64,000 bases of DNA from Pseudomonas maioricensis (GTDB lineage: Bacteria; Pseudomonadota; Gammaproteobacteria; Pseudomonadales; Pseudomonadaceae), in contig NZ_LOHG01000006.1 in the NCBI RefSeq assembly GCF_022790535.1, forward strand, positions 273,090 through 337,089. The letters are read 5' to 3'. The position numbers and the translations under genes were made by a program. Below are positions 1 through 8,877 of the stretch, piece after piece. The first letter of the stretch is position 1; each line of letters begins with the position of its first letter. The notes beneath the pieces were generated by a model. The model did no database searches, was not told the DNA's origin, and worked only from the letters and a program-made list of their open reading frames with translations.

Positions 1-1126
1 CTTCTATTTGCGCCTGATCAGCGGGACGCGGGTTGGTCAGACCACAAGCGTCTTTCAACGCGTTGGCTGCCAGGACCGGGAAGTCCTCTTCCTTCACGCC
101 CAAGGCGGTCAACCCCGGTGGAATGTCGATAGAGCCCGCCAACGTACGAATCGCGGAAATCGCGGCACGGGCTCCCTCCTCCGGAGCCAGACCGCGAATG
201 TCGGCCCCCATGGCATGCGCCACATCCGTCAGGCGCGCCGGGCAGACCGCGGCGTTAAAGCTCTGCACATGAGGCAGCAATACCGCATTGCACACGCCAT
301 GGGGCAAGTCATAGAAACCACCGAGCTGGTGAGCCATGGCATGCACGAAACCCAGAGATGCGTTGTTAAACGCCATGCCTGCGAGGAACTGGGCATACGC
401 CATGTTTTCTCGTGCCTCCATGTCTGATCCATCGTCCACTGCACGGCGCAGATAACCGGCGATCAGTGACATAGCCTTCAGAGCGCAGGCATCGGTGATC
501 GGCGTGGCGGCGGTCGAGACATAAGCTTCGATGGCGTGCGTCAGCGCGTCCATGCCGGTAGCAGCAGTCAATGATTTGGGCATTTTGGCCATCATCGCCG
601 GGTCGTTGACTGACAACAGTGGCGTGACGTTGCGATCGACAATGGCCATTTTTACGTGGCGCACTTCATCCGTGATGATGCAAAAGCGGGTCATCTCACT
701 GGCCGTGCCTGCCGTTGTATTGATGGCGATCAGCGGCAATTGCGGGTTCTGCGAGAGGTCCACACCCTCGTATTCGCTGATGTGTCCGCCGTTAGTGGCA
801 CACAGGGCGATGCCTTTGGCGCAGTCGTGAGGCGAGCCGCCACCTAGCGAGATCACGAAGTCGCATTCACGCTCACGCAACAGAGCCAGGCCGCTCTCGA
901 CATTGCTCACCGTCGGGTTGGGTTGCGCACCGTCGAACACCACCGAGTCAATGCCCTGCTCCACCAGCAGACCTGCGATGTGGGCCGCCAGTCCAGCCTT
1001 GGCCAGACCCGCGTCGGTGACAATCAGCGCTTTGAGAAAGCCGTATTTACGGATCGCCTGCATGGCCTCATCGAGACAGCCGAGGCCCATGATGTTCACG
1101 GCGGGAATGAAAAAGGTGCTGCTCAT
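1..1126 (-). CDS. Iron-containing alcohol dehydrogenase (YiaY/ErcA-like), 3' end cut by window
   Basis: Reading the minus strand from the ATG at 1126 gives an open frame of 375 residues that runs into the left edge, so only the last few residues are missing compared with the usual ~382. It begins [11 protein letters not shown] and holds the NAD-binding [11 protein letters not shown] stretch, NTTAGTASE, and the metal-binding histidine region ([36 protein letters not shown]) of group III Fe-dependent alcohol dehydrogenases. The family oxidises short-chain alcohols or threonine with NAD+ in the cytoplasm. In pseudomonads a close relative (ErcA) is tied to ethanol-oxidation regulation, but no exa/pqq genes lie here, so the substrate is unknown. 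A GAGG-like ribosome site precedes the ATG. Confidence 0.9.
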   Translation of the reverse strand, partial: MSSTFFIPAVNIMGLGCLDEAMQAIRKYGFLKALIVTDAGLAKAGLAAHIAGLLVEQGIDSVVFDGAQPNPTVSNVESGLALLRERECDFVISLGGGSPHDCAKGIALCATNGGHISEYEGVDLSQNPQLPLIAINTTAGTASEMTRFCIITDEVRHVKMAIVDRNVTPLLSVNDPAMMAKMPKSLTAATGMDALTHAIEAYVSTAATPITDACALKAMSLIAGYLRRAVDDGSDMEARENMAYAQFLAGMAFNNASLGFVHAMAHQLGGFYDLPHGVCNAVLLPHVQSFNAAVCPARLTDVAHAMGADIRGLAPEEGARAAISAIRTLAGSIDIPPGLTALGVKEEDFPVLAANALKDACGLTNPRPADQAQIE

Positions 1127-1234
1127 GATGGAACCTCGGCGTGGTCGCCTGCGCGTGGAGAATGCTTACAGCATGCGCGCGCCGAGGAAGGGGGAATTGA
1201 TCTGGCTCAATGAATGGAGAAGCAAGCACGCCAC

Positions 1235-1325
1235 CTGTAGGAGCTGACGAGCAACGCGAGGCTGCGATAGAGGTGTATCAGACAGGTCGCTATCGCAGCC
1301 TCGCGTTGCTCGTCAGCTCCTACAG
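1235..1325. repeat. REP inverted pair, long-stem variant
   Basis: Two inverted arms (about 1235-1270 and 1289-1325) are near-perfect complements over some 36 bases. They start with CTGTAGGAGCTGACGAGCAA and are separated by an ~18-base loop. It lies between the alcohol dehydrogenase start and the methyltransferase stop. The GTAGGAGCTG head is shared with other Pseudomonas REP pairs in this window, but the stem sequence (CGAGCAACGCGAGG) is a different subtype. Confidence 0.85.
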
Positions 1326-1336
1326 GGGTTTTGGTG

Positions 1337-2554
1337 TTATTTGATAAAACCATCCGCCTGCAGCAACGTTTCCAGGCACTGTTCCTGAATGCCGTAGAAC
1401 ACTTTCAACTCCTGGATTTTCGCCAGAATCTCAGTGGACTTGAGCGGCTCGGCGCGCTTTACGGCGAGGATCATCTTGTTCTTGTTGGTGTGTTCCAACG
1501 AAATAAACTCGAACACTTTGGTCTCGTAGCCACAGGCTTCAAGCAGCAGCGCACGCAGGCTGTCGGTGACCATTTCAGCTTGCTGGCCCATGTGCAAACC
1601 GTATTGCAGCATCGGCCGCAGCAGCGTCGGACTCTGGATTTGCAGACGAATCTGCTTATGGCAGCACGGCGAACACATGATGATCGATGCGCCGGAACGA
1701 ATGCCCATATGAATGGCATAGTCAGTGGCGATGTCACAGGCGTGCAAGGCGATCATCACGTCCAGCGCGCTGGGCGCAACGCTGCGCACGTCGCCACATT
1801 CGAAGGTCAGGCCCGGATGCTCAAGCCGGCCTGCCGCGTTGTTGCACAGCGTGACCATGTCTTCGCGCAGCTCAACGCCTGTCACCTGCCCGTCAGCCTG
1901 CAACGTATTGCGCAGGTAATCGTGAATAGCGAAGGTCAGATAGCCCTTGCCTGAGCCGAAATCCGCCACTTTGATCGGCTGATCGAGCTTGAGTGGTGAA
2001 GACGTCAGGGCGTGGGAAAACACCTCGATGAACTTGTTGATCTGCTTCCATTTGCGCGACATGGACGGGATCAACTCATGCTGCTTGTTGGTCACGCCCA
2101 AATCAGTCAGAAACGGTCGGGTCAATTCCAGATAACGCTTCTTCTCGCGGTCATGACCCGCAGACGGCGCTTCACGCTCCTGCTGGGCCTTGCTCTTGAA
2201 CAAGGTGCTCTTGCCCTTTTTGCTGAACTCCAGCTGGACCTCATCGGTCAACGACAACAAGTGCGCGTTCTTGAAAGACTCAGGCAACAATTGCGCAATG
2301 ACCTGAACCGCTTCAACCAACGGGAAATTCTTGGTGATGTCACGGGTTTTGTAGCGATAAACAAAAGACAGGCAAGGCTGATCCTTGACGGTCAGTGCCT
2401 TGATGATGACCCGCTGCAACTCGGCTTCGACGCCCACGTACTTGGCCAGCACCAGCTTGATGAACGAGTTCTGGGAAAGACTGTTTTCCAGCAGGCTCAA
2501 GAACTGCGCACGATGATCTGGCGCTGGCTGGGTGGAAGTTGCGGTGACTGACAT
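1337..2554 (-). CDS. Class I SAM-dependent methyltransferase (Methyltransf_32-like)
   Basis: A 405-residue protein. The ATG at 2554 is chosen over one 30 bases upstream because GAGG sits 8 bases before it. A SAM-binding motif I (VADFGSGKGYLTFAIHDYL) lies near residue 200. It is followed by motif-like VTGVELREDMV, ALHACDIATDYA and the cysteine/histidine-rich MCSPCCHKQIR. This combination is typical of Methyltransf_32 proteins, the family that includes the C-terminal half of human GSTCD; the bacterial members have no defined substrate. The first ~180 residues are a conserved N-terminal extension. Its place upstream of bglX resembles the P. putida arrangement. It probably acts in the cytoplasm; an RNA or protein target is only a guess. 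Confidence 0.85.
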   Translation of the reverse strand: MSVTATSTQPAPDHRAQFLSLLENSLSQNSFIKLVLAKYVGVEAELQRVIIKALTVKDQPCLSFVYRYKTRDITKNFPLVEAVQVIAQLLPESFKNAHLLSLTDEVQLEFSKKGKSTLFKSKAQQEREAPSAGHDREKKRYLELTRPFLTDLGVTNKQHELIPSMSRKWKQINKFIEVFSHALTSSPLKLDQPIKVADFGSGKGYLTFAIHDYLRNTLQADGQVTGVELREDMVTLCNNAAGRLEHPGLTFECGDVRSVAPSALDVMIALHACDIATDYAIHMGIRSGASIIMCSPCCHKQIRLQIQSPTLLRPMLQYGLHMGQQAEMVTDSLRALLLEACGYETKVFEFISLEHTNKNKMILAVKRAEPLKSTEILAKIQELKVFYGIQEQCLETLLQADGFIK

Positions 2555-2584
2555 CAAAAACGCCTCGGAACGAGCAGATAGCAA

Positions 2585-2920
2585 AGGCGGCTATTTTAGG
2601 CGGGTTAAGGCGTTGAAGGTTGGATTAATTGATGGACGCTGGTCTGGAAGAATAAAGCCGGATTGGCGAGCCTATGGTCTGTTTGTTACTTTTTGATTCC
2701 GAATGGCTGAAGTGGCTTTAGCCAAAACCGAAGTTCCCCTGCATAATCCGTCGCCTACGCCAAGATGTCGAAAACCTGCGCTACAGATACTCTGTGCAAT
2801 GATTAAGCACAGCGGCAATCTGCGGCCCTGGCCGACAAGCAATACCAAAGGTCTAAACCCATAAAATATGGCTGCCTGTTATTTAATGCGAGTTGCGGGC
2901 AAAGCCTTGAGAAATCATTC
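2585..2920. other. Gene-free spacer upstream of bglX
   Basis: This 336-base stretch separates the methyltransferase start (minus) from bglX (plus), so it must hold two divergent promoters. I see no convincing open frame, hairpin terminator or repeat. The last 60 bases are AT-richer (around ATAAAATATGGCTGCCTGTT) and are the likeliest place for the bglX promoter. Confidence 0.5.
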
Positions 2921-5230
2921 ATGAATAAGCTGTGTTTACTCGGTCTTCTGGTCGGTCTGGCCAGTCAGCCAGTGTTGGCTGCAAACAATGTCAACGCCCC
3001 GGCGGCCAATAGCCAGGCCACGCTGCAGGCTAAAAACGCCTTCATCGCCAATCTGATGAAACAAATGACCCTTGACGAAAAGATCGGCCAACTGCGCTTG
3101 ATCAGCATCGCCCAGGACATGCCGCAGCCGATGATTCTCAAGGAAATTGCTGCGGGCCGCATTGGCGGCACGTTCAATTCCATTACCCGTTCGGAAAACC
3201 GCCCGCTTCAGGAAGCAGCAGTCGCCAAAAGCCGCCTGAAAATTCCGATGTTCTTCGCCTATGACGTGATCCACGGTCATCGGACCATTTTCCCGATCAG
3301 CCTGGGTATGGCTGCCAGCTGGGACATGGCCGCGATTGCCGAGACCGGCCGCATTTCGGCGATTGAAGCCAGCGCCGATGGCCTGGACATGACCTTCGCC
3401 CCGATGGTGGATATCTCCCGCGATCCACGCTGGGGCCGTAGCTCCGAAGGTTTTGGCGAAGACACTTATCTGGTTTCGCGCATTTCCAAAGAAATGGTCA
3501 AGTCGTTCCAGGGCGCGAACGTCGCTTCTGCCGACAGCATCATGGCCGCCGTCAAACACTTCGCCCTGTACGGCGCAGTCGAGGGCGGTCGCGACTACAA
3601 CACCGTGGACATGAGTCCGACCCGCATGTATCAGGATTACCTGCCGCCGTATCGCGCCGGTATTGATGCAGGCGCTGGCGGTGTAATGATCGCGCTCAAC
3701 TCGATCAATGGCGTACCTGCCACGTCCAACAACTGGTTGCTGCAAGACCTGTTGCGCAAGGACTGGGGCTTCAAGGGTGTAACCATCAGCGATCACGGTG
3801 CGATCAAGGAGTTGATCGACCACGGTGTCGCCAAGGACTACCGCGAAGCGGCCAAGCTGGCCATCAAGGCTGGCGTTGACCTCAGCATGAACGACAAGGC
3901 TTACGGCGAAGAGCTGCCAGGCTTGGTCAAGAGTGGCGAAGTGTCCGTGAAGGAAATCGACAACGCGGTCCGCGAAGTGCTGGGCGCCAAGTACGACATG
4001 GGCCTGTTCGCCAACCCGTACCTGCGCATTGGCGATGCGGCTCAAGACCCGGCCGATACTTATTCTGACGACCGTCTGCACCGCGCTGAAGCGCGTGACG
4101 TAGCACGCAAAACGCTGGTACTGCTGAAAAATCAGAACGAAACGTTGCCGCTGAAGAAAGAAGGCACCATCGCCGTGATCGGCAGCCTCGCCAAGAGTCA
4201 GCTGGACATGCTCGGCAGTTGGTCTGCCGCTGGCCGCCCGAATCAGTCGGTCACCGTCTATGATGGTCTGGCCAATGCCGTCGGCGACAAAGCAAAGCTG
4301 CTGTATGCCCGTGGCTCCAACATCAGCGACAACGAACACATCCTCAACTACCTGAACTTCATTGAACATGAAGTGGAAGTTGATCCGCGCCCAGCCCAGG
4401 AAATGCTCGACGAAGCGGTCAAGACCGCTGAGCAGGCCGATGTGATCGTTGCCGTAGTCGGCGAGTCTCGCGGTATGTCTCACGAATCCGCCAGCCGCAG
4501 CAGCCTGAACATCCCTGCAACGCAGCAGGCATTGATCAAGGCCCTGAAAGCCACCGGCAAACCGTTGGTCCTGGTGCTGATGAATGGTCGTCCACTGGTG
4601 CTGGTCGACGAAGTCGAGCAGGCCGATGCGATGCTGGAAACCTGGTTCCCGGGCACCGAAGGCGGCAATGCCGTGGCCGACGTACTGTTTGGTGACTACA
4701 ACCCGTCGGGCAAACTGGCGATGTCGTTCCCGCGTTCGATCGGTCAACTTCCGATTTACTACGCACACCTGAACACCGGTCGTCCTTACTCGCCGGAGAA
4801 GCCTGGTAACTACACATCGCATTACTTCGAAGAAACCAACGGCCCGCTGTTCCCGTTTGGTTTTGGTCTGAGCTACACGCAGTTCGATGTTTCGGATATC
4901 ACTCTGTCTAGCAGAGACCTGCCACGCAAAGGCAAGCTCACTGCCAGCGTGACCGTGAAGAACACTGGCAAAGTCGCGGGCGAAACCGTGGTTCAGTTGT
5001 ACCTGCGTGACGTTGCAGCGTCCATCAGCCGTCCGGTCAAAGAGCTCAAGGGCTTCGAGAAAATCATGCTGAACGCGGGTGAAGAGAAAGTCGTGACCTT
5101 CACCCTCACAGAAGAAGACCTGAAGTTCTTTAACCCGCAGTTGAAATACGCAGCCGAAGCGGGTGAGTTCAAGCTGATGATCGGCCTGGATTCTGCGACG
5201 GTTAAAGAGACGAGTTTTAATTTGTTGTAA
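2921..5230 (+). CDS. bglX: Periplasmic beta-glucosidase, glycoside hydrolase family 3
   Basis: The 769-residue product has a Sec signal peptide (MNKLCLLGLLVGLASQPVLA, cut near residue 20). An N-terminal GH3 TIM-barrel follows (FAPMVDISRDPRWGRSSEGFGED, then KHFALYGAVEGGRDYN). The catalytic nucleophile Asp is about residue 291 in VTISDHGAIKEL. Next comes the GH3 C-terminal alpha/beta sandwich (TLVLLKNQNETLPL, VVGESRGMSHESASR) and a fibronectin-III-like domain at the end (FPFGFGLSYTQFDV, VTVKNTGKVAGETVVQLYL). Length and order match E. coli BglX. It hydrolyses beta-glucosides in the periplasm. A REP pair follows the stop codon and separates it from the sensor kinase, so it is probably transcribed alone. 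Confidence 0.96.
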   Translation: MNKLCLLGLLVGLASQPVLAANNVNAPAANSQATLQAKNAFIANLMKQMTLDEKIGQLRLISIAQDMPQPMILKEIAAGRIGGTFNSITRSENRPLQEAAVAKSRLKIPMFFAYDVIHGHRTIFPISLGMAASWDMAAIAETGRISAIEASADGLDMTFAPMVDISRDPRWGRSSEGFGEDTYLVSRISKEMVKSFQGANVASADSIMAAVKHFALYGAVEGGRDYNTVDMSPTRMYQDYLPPYRAGIDAGAGGVMIALNSINGVPATSNNWLLQDLLRKDWGFKGVTISDHGAIKELIDHGVAKDYREAAKLAIKAGVDLSMNDKAYGEELPGLVKSGEVSVKEIDNAVREVLGAKYDMGLFANPYLRIGDAAQDPADTYSDDRLHRAEARDVARKTLVLLKNQNETLPLKKEGTIAVIGSLAKSQLDMLGSWSAAGRPNQSVTVYDGLANAVGDKAKLLYARGSNISDNEHILNYLNFIEHEVEVDPRPAQEMLDEAVKTAEQADVIVAVVGESRGMSHESASRSSLNIPATQQALIKALKATGKPLVLVLMNGRPLVLVDEVEQADAMLETWFPGTEGGNAVADVLFGDYNPSGKLAMSFPRSIGQLPIYYAHLNTGRPYSPEKPGNYTSHYFEETNGPLFPFGFGLSYTQFDVSDITLSSRDLPRKGKLTASVTVKNTGKVAGETVVQLYLRDVAASISRPVKELKGFEKIMLNAGEEKVVTFTLTEEDLKFFNPQLKYAAEAGEFKLMIGLDSATVKETSFNLL

Positions 5231-5298
5231 GAGTGAGCTGTCGAGGGCAAACACACTGCCTTCGACGAATAAAACAATATTTGAGTACCGCGTAACAT

Positions 5299-5371
5299 CT
5301 GTAGGAGCTGCCGAAGGCTGCGATATCGATCTGATCCAGTTATCGCATCGCAGCCTTCGGCAGCTCCTACA
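5299..5371. repeat. REP inverted pair, GCCGAAGGCTGCGA subtype
   Basis: The arms TGTAGGAGCTGCCGAAGGCT (from 5299) and its complement ending at 5371 face each other across a ~30-base loop. The pair lies between bglX and the sensor kinase gene and can act as a transcription attenuator or mRNA stabiliser. Near-identical pairs occur at 27939-28012 and 48393-48466. Confidence 0.88.
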
Positions 5372-5409
5372 AGACCGTGCCCCAATGCGGAATCCAGGCT
5401 GCCCCACTC

Positions 5410-7179
5410 ATGCCCTCCACTTCCCGCCCCTTGCGCATAACCCTGTATGTCCTGCTGATCCTGGCGGGGGCTGCTGTGTCGGCGGGTTTGGCCATGCGCC
5501 ATGCTCAACGCGTGGCTGTAGAGCAGGAAGCCACGCGGGCACTGGATCAGCTTTCACTCTACGCCAACACCCTGCACACGCTTATTGAGCGCTACCGGGC
5601 GTTGCCTGCCGTGTTGGCCCTCGACCCGGAACTGCGCGCCGCACTTAACGGCCCGATCACTGCCGTGTCCCAGGATGCACTGAACCGCAAACTGGAGAAG
5701 ATCAATGGTGCCGCCCAATCCTCGACCCTCGAACTGATGGATCGCGATGGCCTGGCCATCGGTGCCAGCAATTGGCGGCTGCCGACCAGCTACGTGGGGC
5801 ACAATTACGCGTTCCGTCCTTACTTCCAGCAAACCAGGGCCACTGGTGTCGGGCGTTTCTACGCAGTCGGCGTAACCAGTGGTATCCCCGGGTATTTCCT
5901 GTCCCACGCGGTCACCACTGATACAGGCGATTTCATGGGGGCAATGGTCGTGAAGCTGGAGTTTCCCGACCTTGAGCACGAATGGGCCAAGGGCGATGAC
6001 TTGCTGTTGGTCAGTGACGCCAAGGGCATCGTTTTCATTGCCAACCAGCCAAGCTGGCGTTATCGCGAACTGCTGCCCATCTCTGAAAAGGATCGCGCCG
6101 AACTGGCCGCAACCCGCCAATACGACAAACAACCATTGTCTCCCCTGCCACGCACTGAGCTACGCGAGTTCAGCAAGCAAAGCCACCTGACTCGCGTAGA
6201 TGGACCGGACGGCAGCGCCGATTATCTGTGGCAATCAATGCCACTCACGGGCGAAGACTGGACTCTACACCTGTTGCGTAAACCTCAAACAGCCAGCGAG
6301 GACGCGCGCAACGCTGGCCTCGCAGCCGCAGGCACCTGGCTGACACTGGTTTTTCTCGGGCTGTTTCTCTACCAGCGTTGGCGTTTGGCGCGCCTGCGTG
6401 AAAGTAGCCGTGACGAGTTGGAGCGTCAGGTACAAGAACGCACCCGAGATCTGCGCACCGCACAAGAAGGCCTTGTGCAGTCCGCCAAACTGGCCGCCCT
6501 GGGGCAGATGTCCGCAGCGTTGGCTCACGAAATCAATCAACCTCTGACGGCTCAGCGCATGCAATTGGCGACAGTTCGGCTGTTGCTTGATCACGGACGC
6601 GTTGATGATGCCTACAAGGCTCTCGGACCGCTGGATCAACAACTGGTCAGGATGACAGCGCTGACCGGTCACCTGAAAACATTCGCCCGTAAAAGCCCCG
6701 GTGGGCTGCGCGAAAGACTGGATCTCGCAGCCGTCGTTGATCAAGCCCTGTTACTGCTGGACTCACGGTTGCGTGATGAGCATGTTGATTGCGTTCTGAA
6801 TCTGACGCGACCGGCCTGGGTGCGTGGGGATGCGATCCGTCTTGAGCAGGTGCTGATCAATTTACTGCGCAATGCTCTGGACGCCATGCGCGACAAACCG
6901 GTCAAACGCCTGGAAATCCGCATTCACCCTGAACAGACACGCTGGCTGATCAGCGTCAGTGACAGCGGTGGCGGCATTGATGAAGATCATCTGGCGAACA
7001 TCTTCGACCCGTTTTTCACCACCAAACCGGTCGGCGATGGTTTGGGCCTGGGGCTGGCTGTGTCCTATGCCATCGTCCATGAGTTGGGTGGTCGGCTCAA
7101 CGCCGAAAACAAGAACGATGGCGCGCTGTTCTGGTTCAGCTTGCCCAACGACTATCTGGAGCCTGCCCCCGCATGTTGA
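5410..7179 (+). CDS. mifS: DctB-family sensor histidine kinase (MifS-like)
   Basis: The 589-residue inner-membrane kinase starts at the ATG 5410. A GTG at 5377, directly after the REP pair, would add 11 residues. TM1 (LRITLYVLLILAGAAVSAG) and TM2 (TWLTLVFLGLFLYQRW, about 310) bracket a ~280-residue periplasmic sensor region of the DctB double-Cache kind, with the conserved NYAFRPYFQQ segment. A coiled stretch precedes the HisKA box ALAHEINQPL, with phospho-acceptor His at residue 373. The ATPase has an N box (LINLLRNALDAM), DSGGGI and GLGLGLAVSYAIV. The response regulator ATG lies inside its last codons, so the two are co-translated. In P. aeruginosa MifS senses alpha-ketoglutarate. The KgtP-like gene downstream favours that ligand over C4-dicarboxylates; this is inference. 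Confidence 0.9.
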   Translation: MPSTSRPLRITLYVLLILAGAAVSAGLAMRHAQRVAVEQEATRALDQLSLYANTLHTLIERYRALPAVLALDPELRAALNGPITAVSQDALNRKLEKINGAAQSSTLELMDRDGLAIGASNWRLPTSYVGHNYAFRPYFQQTRATGVGRFYAVGVTSGIPGYFLSHAVTTDTGDFMGAMVVKLEFPDLEHEWAKGDDLLLVSDAKGIVFIANQPSWRYRELLPISEKDRAELAATRQYDKQPLSPLPRTELREFSKQSHLTRVDGPDGSADYLWQSMPLTGEDWTLHLLRKPQTASEDARNAGLAAAGTWLTLVFLGLFLYQRWRLARLRESSRDELERQVQERTRDLRTAQEGLVQSAKLAALGQMSAALAHEINQPLTAQRMQLATVRLLLDHGRVDDAYKALGPLDQQLVRMTALTGHLKTFARKSPGGLRERLDLAAVVDQALLLLDSRLRDEHVDCVLNLTRPAWVRGDAIRLEQVLINLLRNALDAMRDKPVKRLEIRIHPEQTRWLISVSDSGGGIDEDHLANIFDPFFTTKPVGDGLGLGLAVSYAIVHELGGRLNAENKNDGALFWFSLPNDYLEPAPAC

Positions 7180-8501
7180 ACTCAGTGATTGTGGTCGACG
7201 ATGAAGCTCCGATTCGCGAAGCAGTCGAACAATGGCTGACGCTGTCGAGCTTCAACGTTCAGGTCTATAGCCGCGCAGAGGATTGCCTGGCGCAGTTGCC
7301 GGAGCACTTCCCCGGCGTGATCCTCACTGACGTGCGCATGCCGGGAATGAACGGTATGGAGTTGCTGAATCGATTACAGGCGATTGATGCCGACCTGCCG
7401 GTTATTCTGCTGACCGGCCATGGCGACGTACCCATGGCGGTGGACGCCATGCGTGAAGGTGCCTATGACTTTCTCGAAAAGCCTTTCAGTCCGGAAGTGT
7501 TGCTTCGTAACCTGCGACGCGCCCTGGAAAAACGCGAACTGATTCTGGAAAACCGTCGCCTTCATGATCAGGCCGACTCCCGCACCAGGCTGGAAGCAAC
7601 CTTGCTGGGCGTCTCACCCGGCCTGCAAACCTTGCGCCGTCAGGTGCTGGACCTCTCACAACTACCGGTGAACGTGGTCATCAGAGGTGAAACCGGCAGC
7701 GGCAAGGAAATGGTCGCCCGCTGCCTGCATGACTTCGGTCCCCGCGCGCACAAACCTTTTGTGGCACTGAACTGTGCGGCAATCCCGGAGCAATTGTTCG
7801 AAGCCGAATTGTTCGGCCACGAAAGCGGAGCGTTTACCGGCGCCCAGGGCAAACGTATCGGCAAGCTGGAGTACGCCGATGGCGGTACGCTGTTTCTCGA
7901 TGAAATCGAAAGCATGCCGCTGGCACAACAGGTCAAACTGCTGCGGGTGCTGCAAGACAAGAAGCTTGAGCGTCTGGGGTCCAACAAAGCCATTGATGTC
8001 GACCTGCGTATCGTCGCGGCAACCAAGCCAGACCTGCTGGAAGAGGCCCGCGCCGGGCGCTTTCGCGAAGACCTGGCTTACCGGCTTACAGTTGCCGAGT
8101 TGCGCCTGCCGCCGCTGCGCGAGCGTCGTGAAGACATCCCTCTATTGTTCGCACACTTCGCGAGTACGGCAGCGCAGCGCCTGGGCCGCAGCGCCCCGCC
8201 ACTCAGCGGCGCACAGCTAGGCCAACTGCTGAGCCACGACTGGCCGGGTAATGTACGCGAACTGGCCAACGCAGCAGAGCGACAGATTCTCGGCCTGGAA
8301 TCGGCCCCTCTGATGACGGGTGATAGCGGGCAATCCCTCGCCGCCCAACAAGAGGCTTTTGAGGCCCAGTGCCTGCGCGCCGCTCTGGCAAGGCACAAAG
8401 GGGATATCAAAGCCGTCCTCGAAGAACTGCAACTGCCTCGCCGCACCTTGAACGAGAAGATGCAACGGCATGGCCTGTTGCGAGAGATGTTTGTCGAGTA
8501 G
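7173..8501 (+). CDS. mifR: Sigma-54-dependent response regulator, DctD/MifR-like
   Basis: The 442-residue NtrC-type activator overlaps the kinase gene by 7 bases. The receiver domain occupies residues ~1-120 (VVDDEAPIREA, phospho-acceptor D53 in ILTDVRMPG, K in FLEKPFSPE). The AAA+ sigma-54 domain spans ~145-375, with Walker A GETGSGKE, the intact sigma-54 contact loop ESGAFTGAQ, Walker B GGTLFLDEIE and the RFREDLAYRL sensor region. A Fis-type helix-turn-helix ends the protein (HKGDIKAVLEELQLPRRTL). The intact GAFTGA means it should open sigma-54 promoters. One such promoter with an upstream palindrome lies before the adjacent transporter gene. DctD is the alternative name; context favours control of alpha-ketoglutarate uptake. 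Confidence 0.92.
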   Translation: MLNSVIVVDDEAPIREAVEQWLTLSSFNVQVYSRAEDCLAQLPEHFPGVILTDVRMPGMNGMELLNRLQAIDADLPVILLTGHGDVPMAVDAMREGAYDFLEKPFSPEVLLRNLRRALEKRELILENRRLHDQADSRTRLEATLLGVSPGLQTLRRQVLDLSQLPVNVVIRGETGSGKEMVARCLHDFGPRAHKPFVALNCAAIPEQLFEAELFGHESGAFTGAQGKRIGKLEYADGGTLFLDEIESMPLAQQVKLLRVLQDKKLERLGSNKAIDVDLRIVAATKPDLLEEARAGRFREDLAYRLTVAELRLPPLRERREDIPLLFAHFASTAAQRLGRSAPPLSGAQLGQLLSHDWPGNVRELANAAERQILGLESAPLMTGDSGQSLAAQQEAFEAQCLRAALARHKGDIKAVLEELQLPRRTLNEKMQRHGLLREMFVE

Positions 8502-8550
8502 AACAGCCGTCTGGGCTGATGTAGCGTCTATCGATAACTGATATGAAATG

Positions 8551-8652
8551 CGGATCCTGTAGGAGTGAGCTTGCTCGCGATTCGATTTCCCTGTCGATAA
8601 ATTACTGCCTGACCTGACGGCATCGCGAGCAAGCTCACTCCTACAGGATCCG
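8551..8652. repeat. REP inverted pair, GAGCTTGCTCGCGA subtype
   Basis: The arm 8551-8582 (CGGATCCTGTAGGAGTGAGC then TTGCTCGCGAT) is complementary to 8621-8652 across a ~38-base loop. Complementarity extends beyond the REP core through GGATCC on both sides. It lies after the response regulator gene and before the sigma-54 promoter of the transporter gene. Confidence 0.88.
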
Positions 8653-8716
8653 TGTTTGCGGCGAGATGTCGTAGCGTCAAAGATACGATCGTGATCTCAC
8701 GCCACGAATCGGCAAC

Positions 8717-8759
8717 TTTCCGCTCACGCCAACGCCCTCAATAGGCGGATTTCCGCTCA
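8717..8759. promoter_or_regulatory. Candidate upstream activator sites for the DctD/MifR-like regulator
   Basis: TTTCCGCTCA occurs twice (8717-8726 and 8750-8759), exactly 33 bases apart, about three helical turns. The second copy is part of a perfect palindrome GCGGA-TT-TCCGC (8745-8756). That palindrome resembles rhizobial DctD operators, which are built from GCGGA and TCCGC arms. The sites lie roughly 40-85 bases upstream of the -24 element, the usual place for enhancer-like sites of NtrC-type activators. Site identity is inferred from sequence only. Confidence 0.6.
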
Positions 8760-8800
8760 TCCAGCTTGATGCATCCCCTCTAAACCGGCCTTTCTTCACA

Positions 8801-8816
8801 TGGCACAGGTCCTGCT
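8801..8816 (+). promoter_or_regulatory. Sigma-54 (-24/-12) promoter of the kgtP-like gene
   Basis: TGGCAC (8801-8806), five bases, then CTGCT (8812-8816). The GG and GC doublets (8802-8803 and 8814-8815) are exactly ten bases apart, the required spacing for RpoN. Transcription should start near 8827, about 50 bases before the transporter start codon. The regulator encoded just upstream has the GAFTGA loop needed to activate it. Confidence 0.8.
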
Positions 8817-8877
8817 ATAGCCATAGCAAGGTTGCGCATTGACGCGCCATTCTAAAAACAATGAATAAAGGAACATG

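Noticed and set aside
2936..5407. An 823-codon open frame antisense to bglX
   Set aside because: It lies opposite a clear GH3 enzyme, its protein is rich in Arg, His and Gln with no recognisable domain, and it arises from high-GC codon bias.
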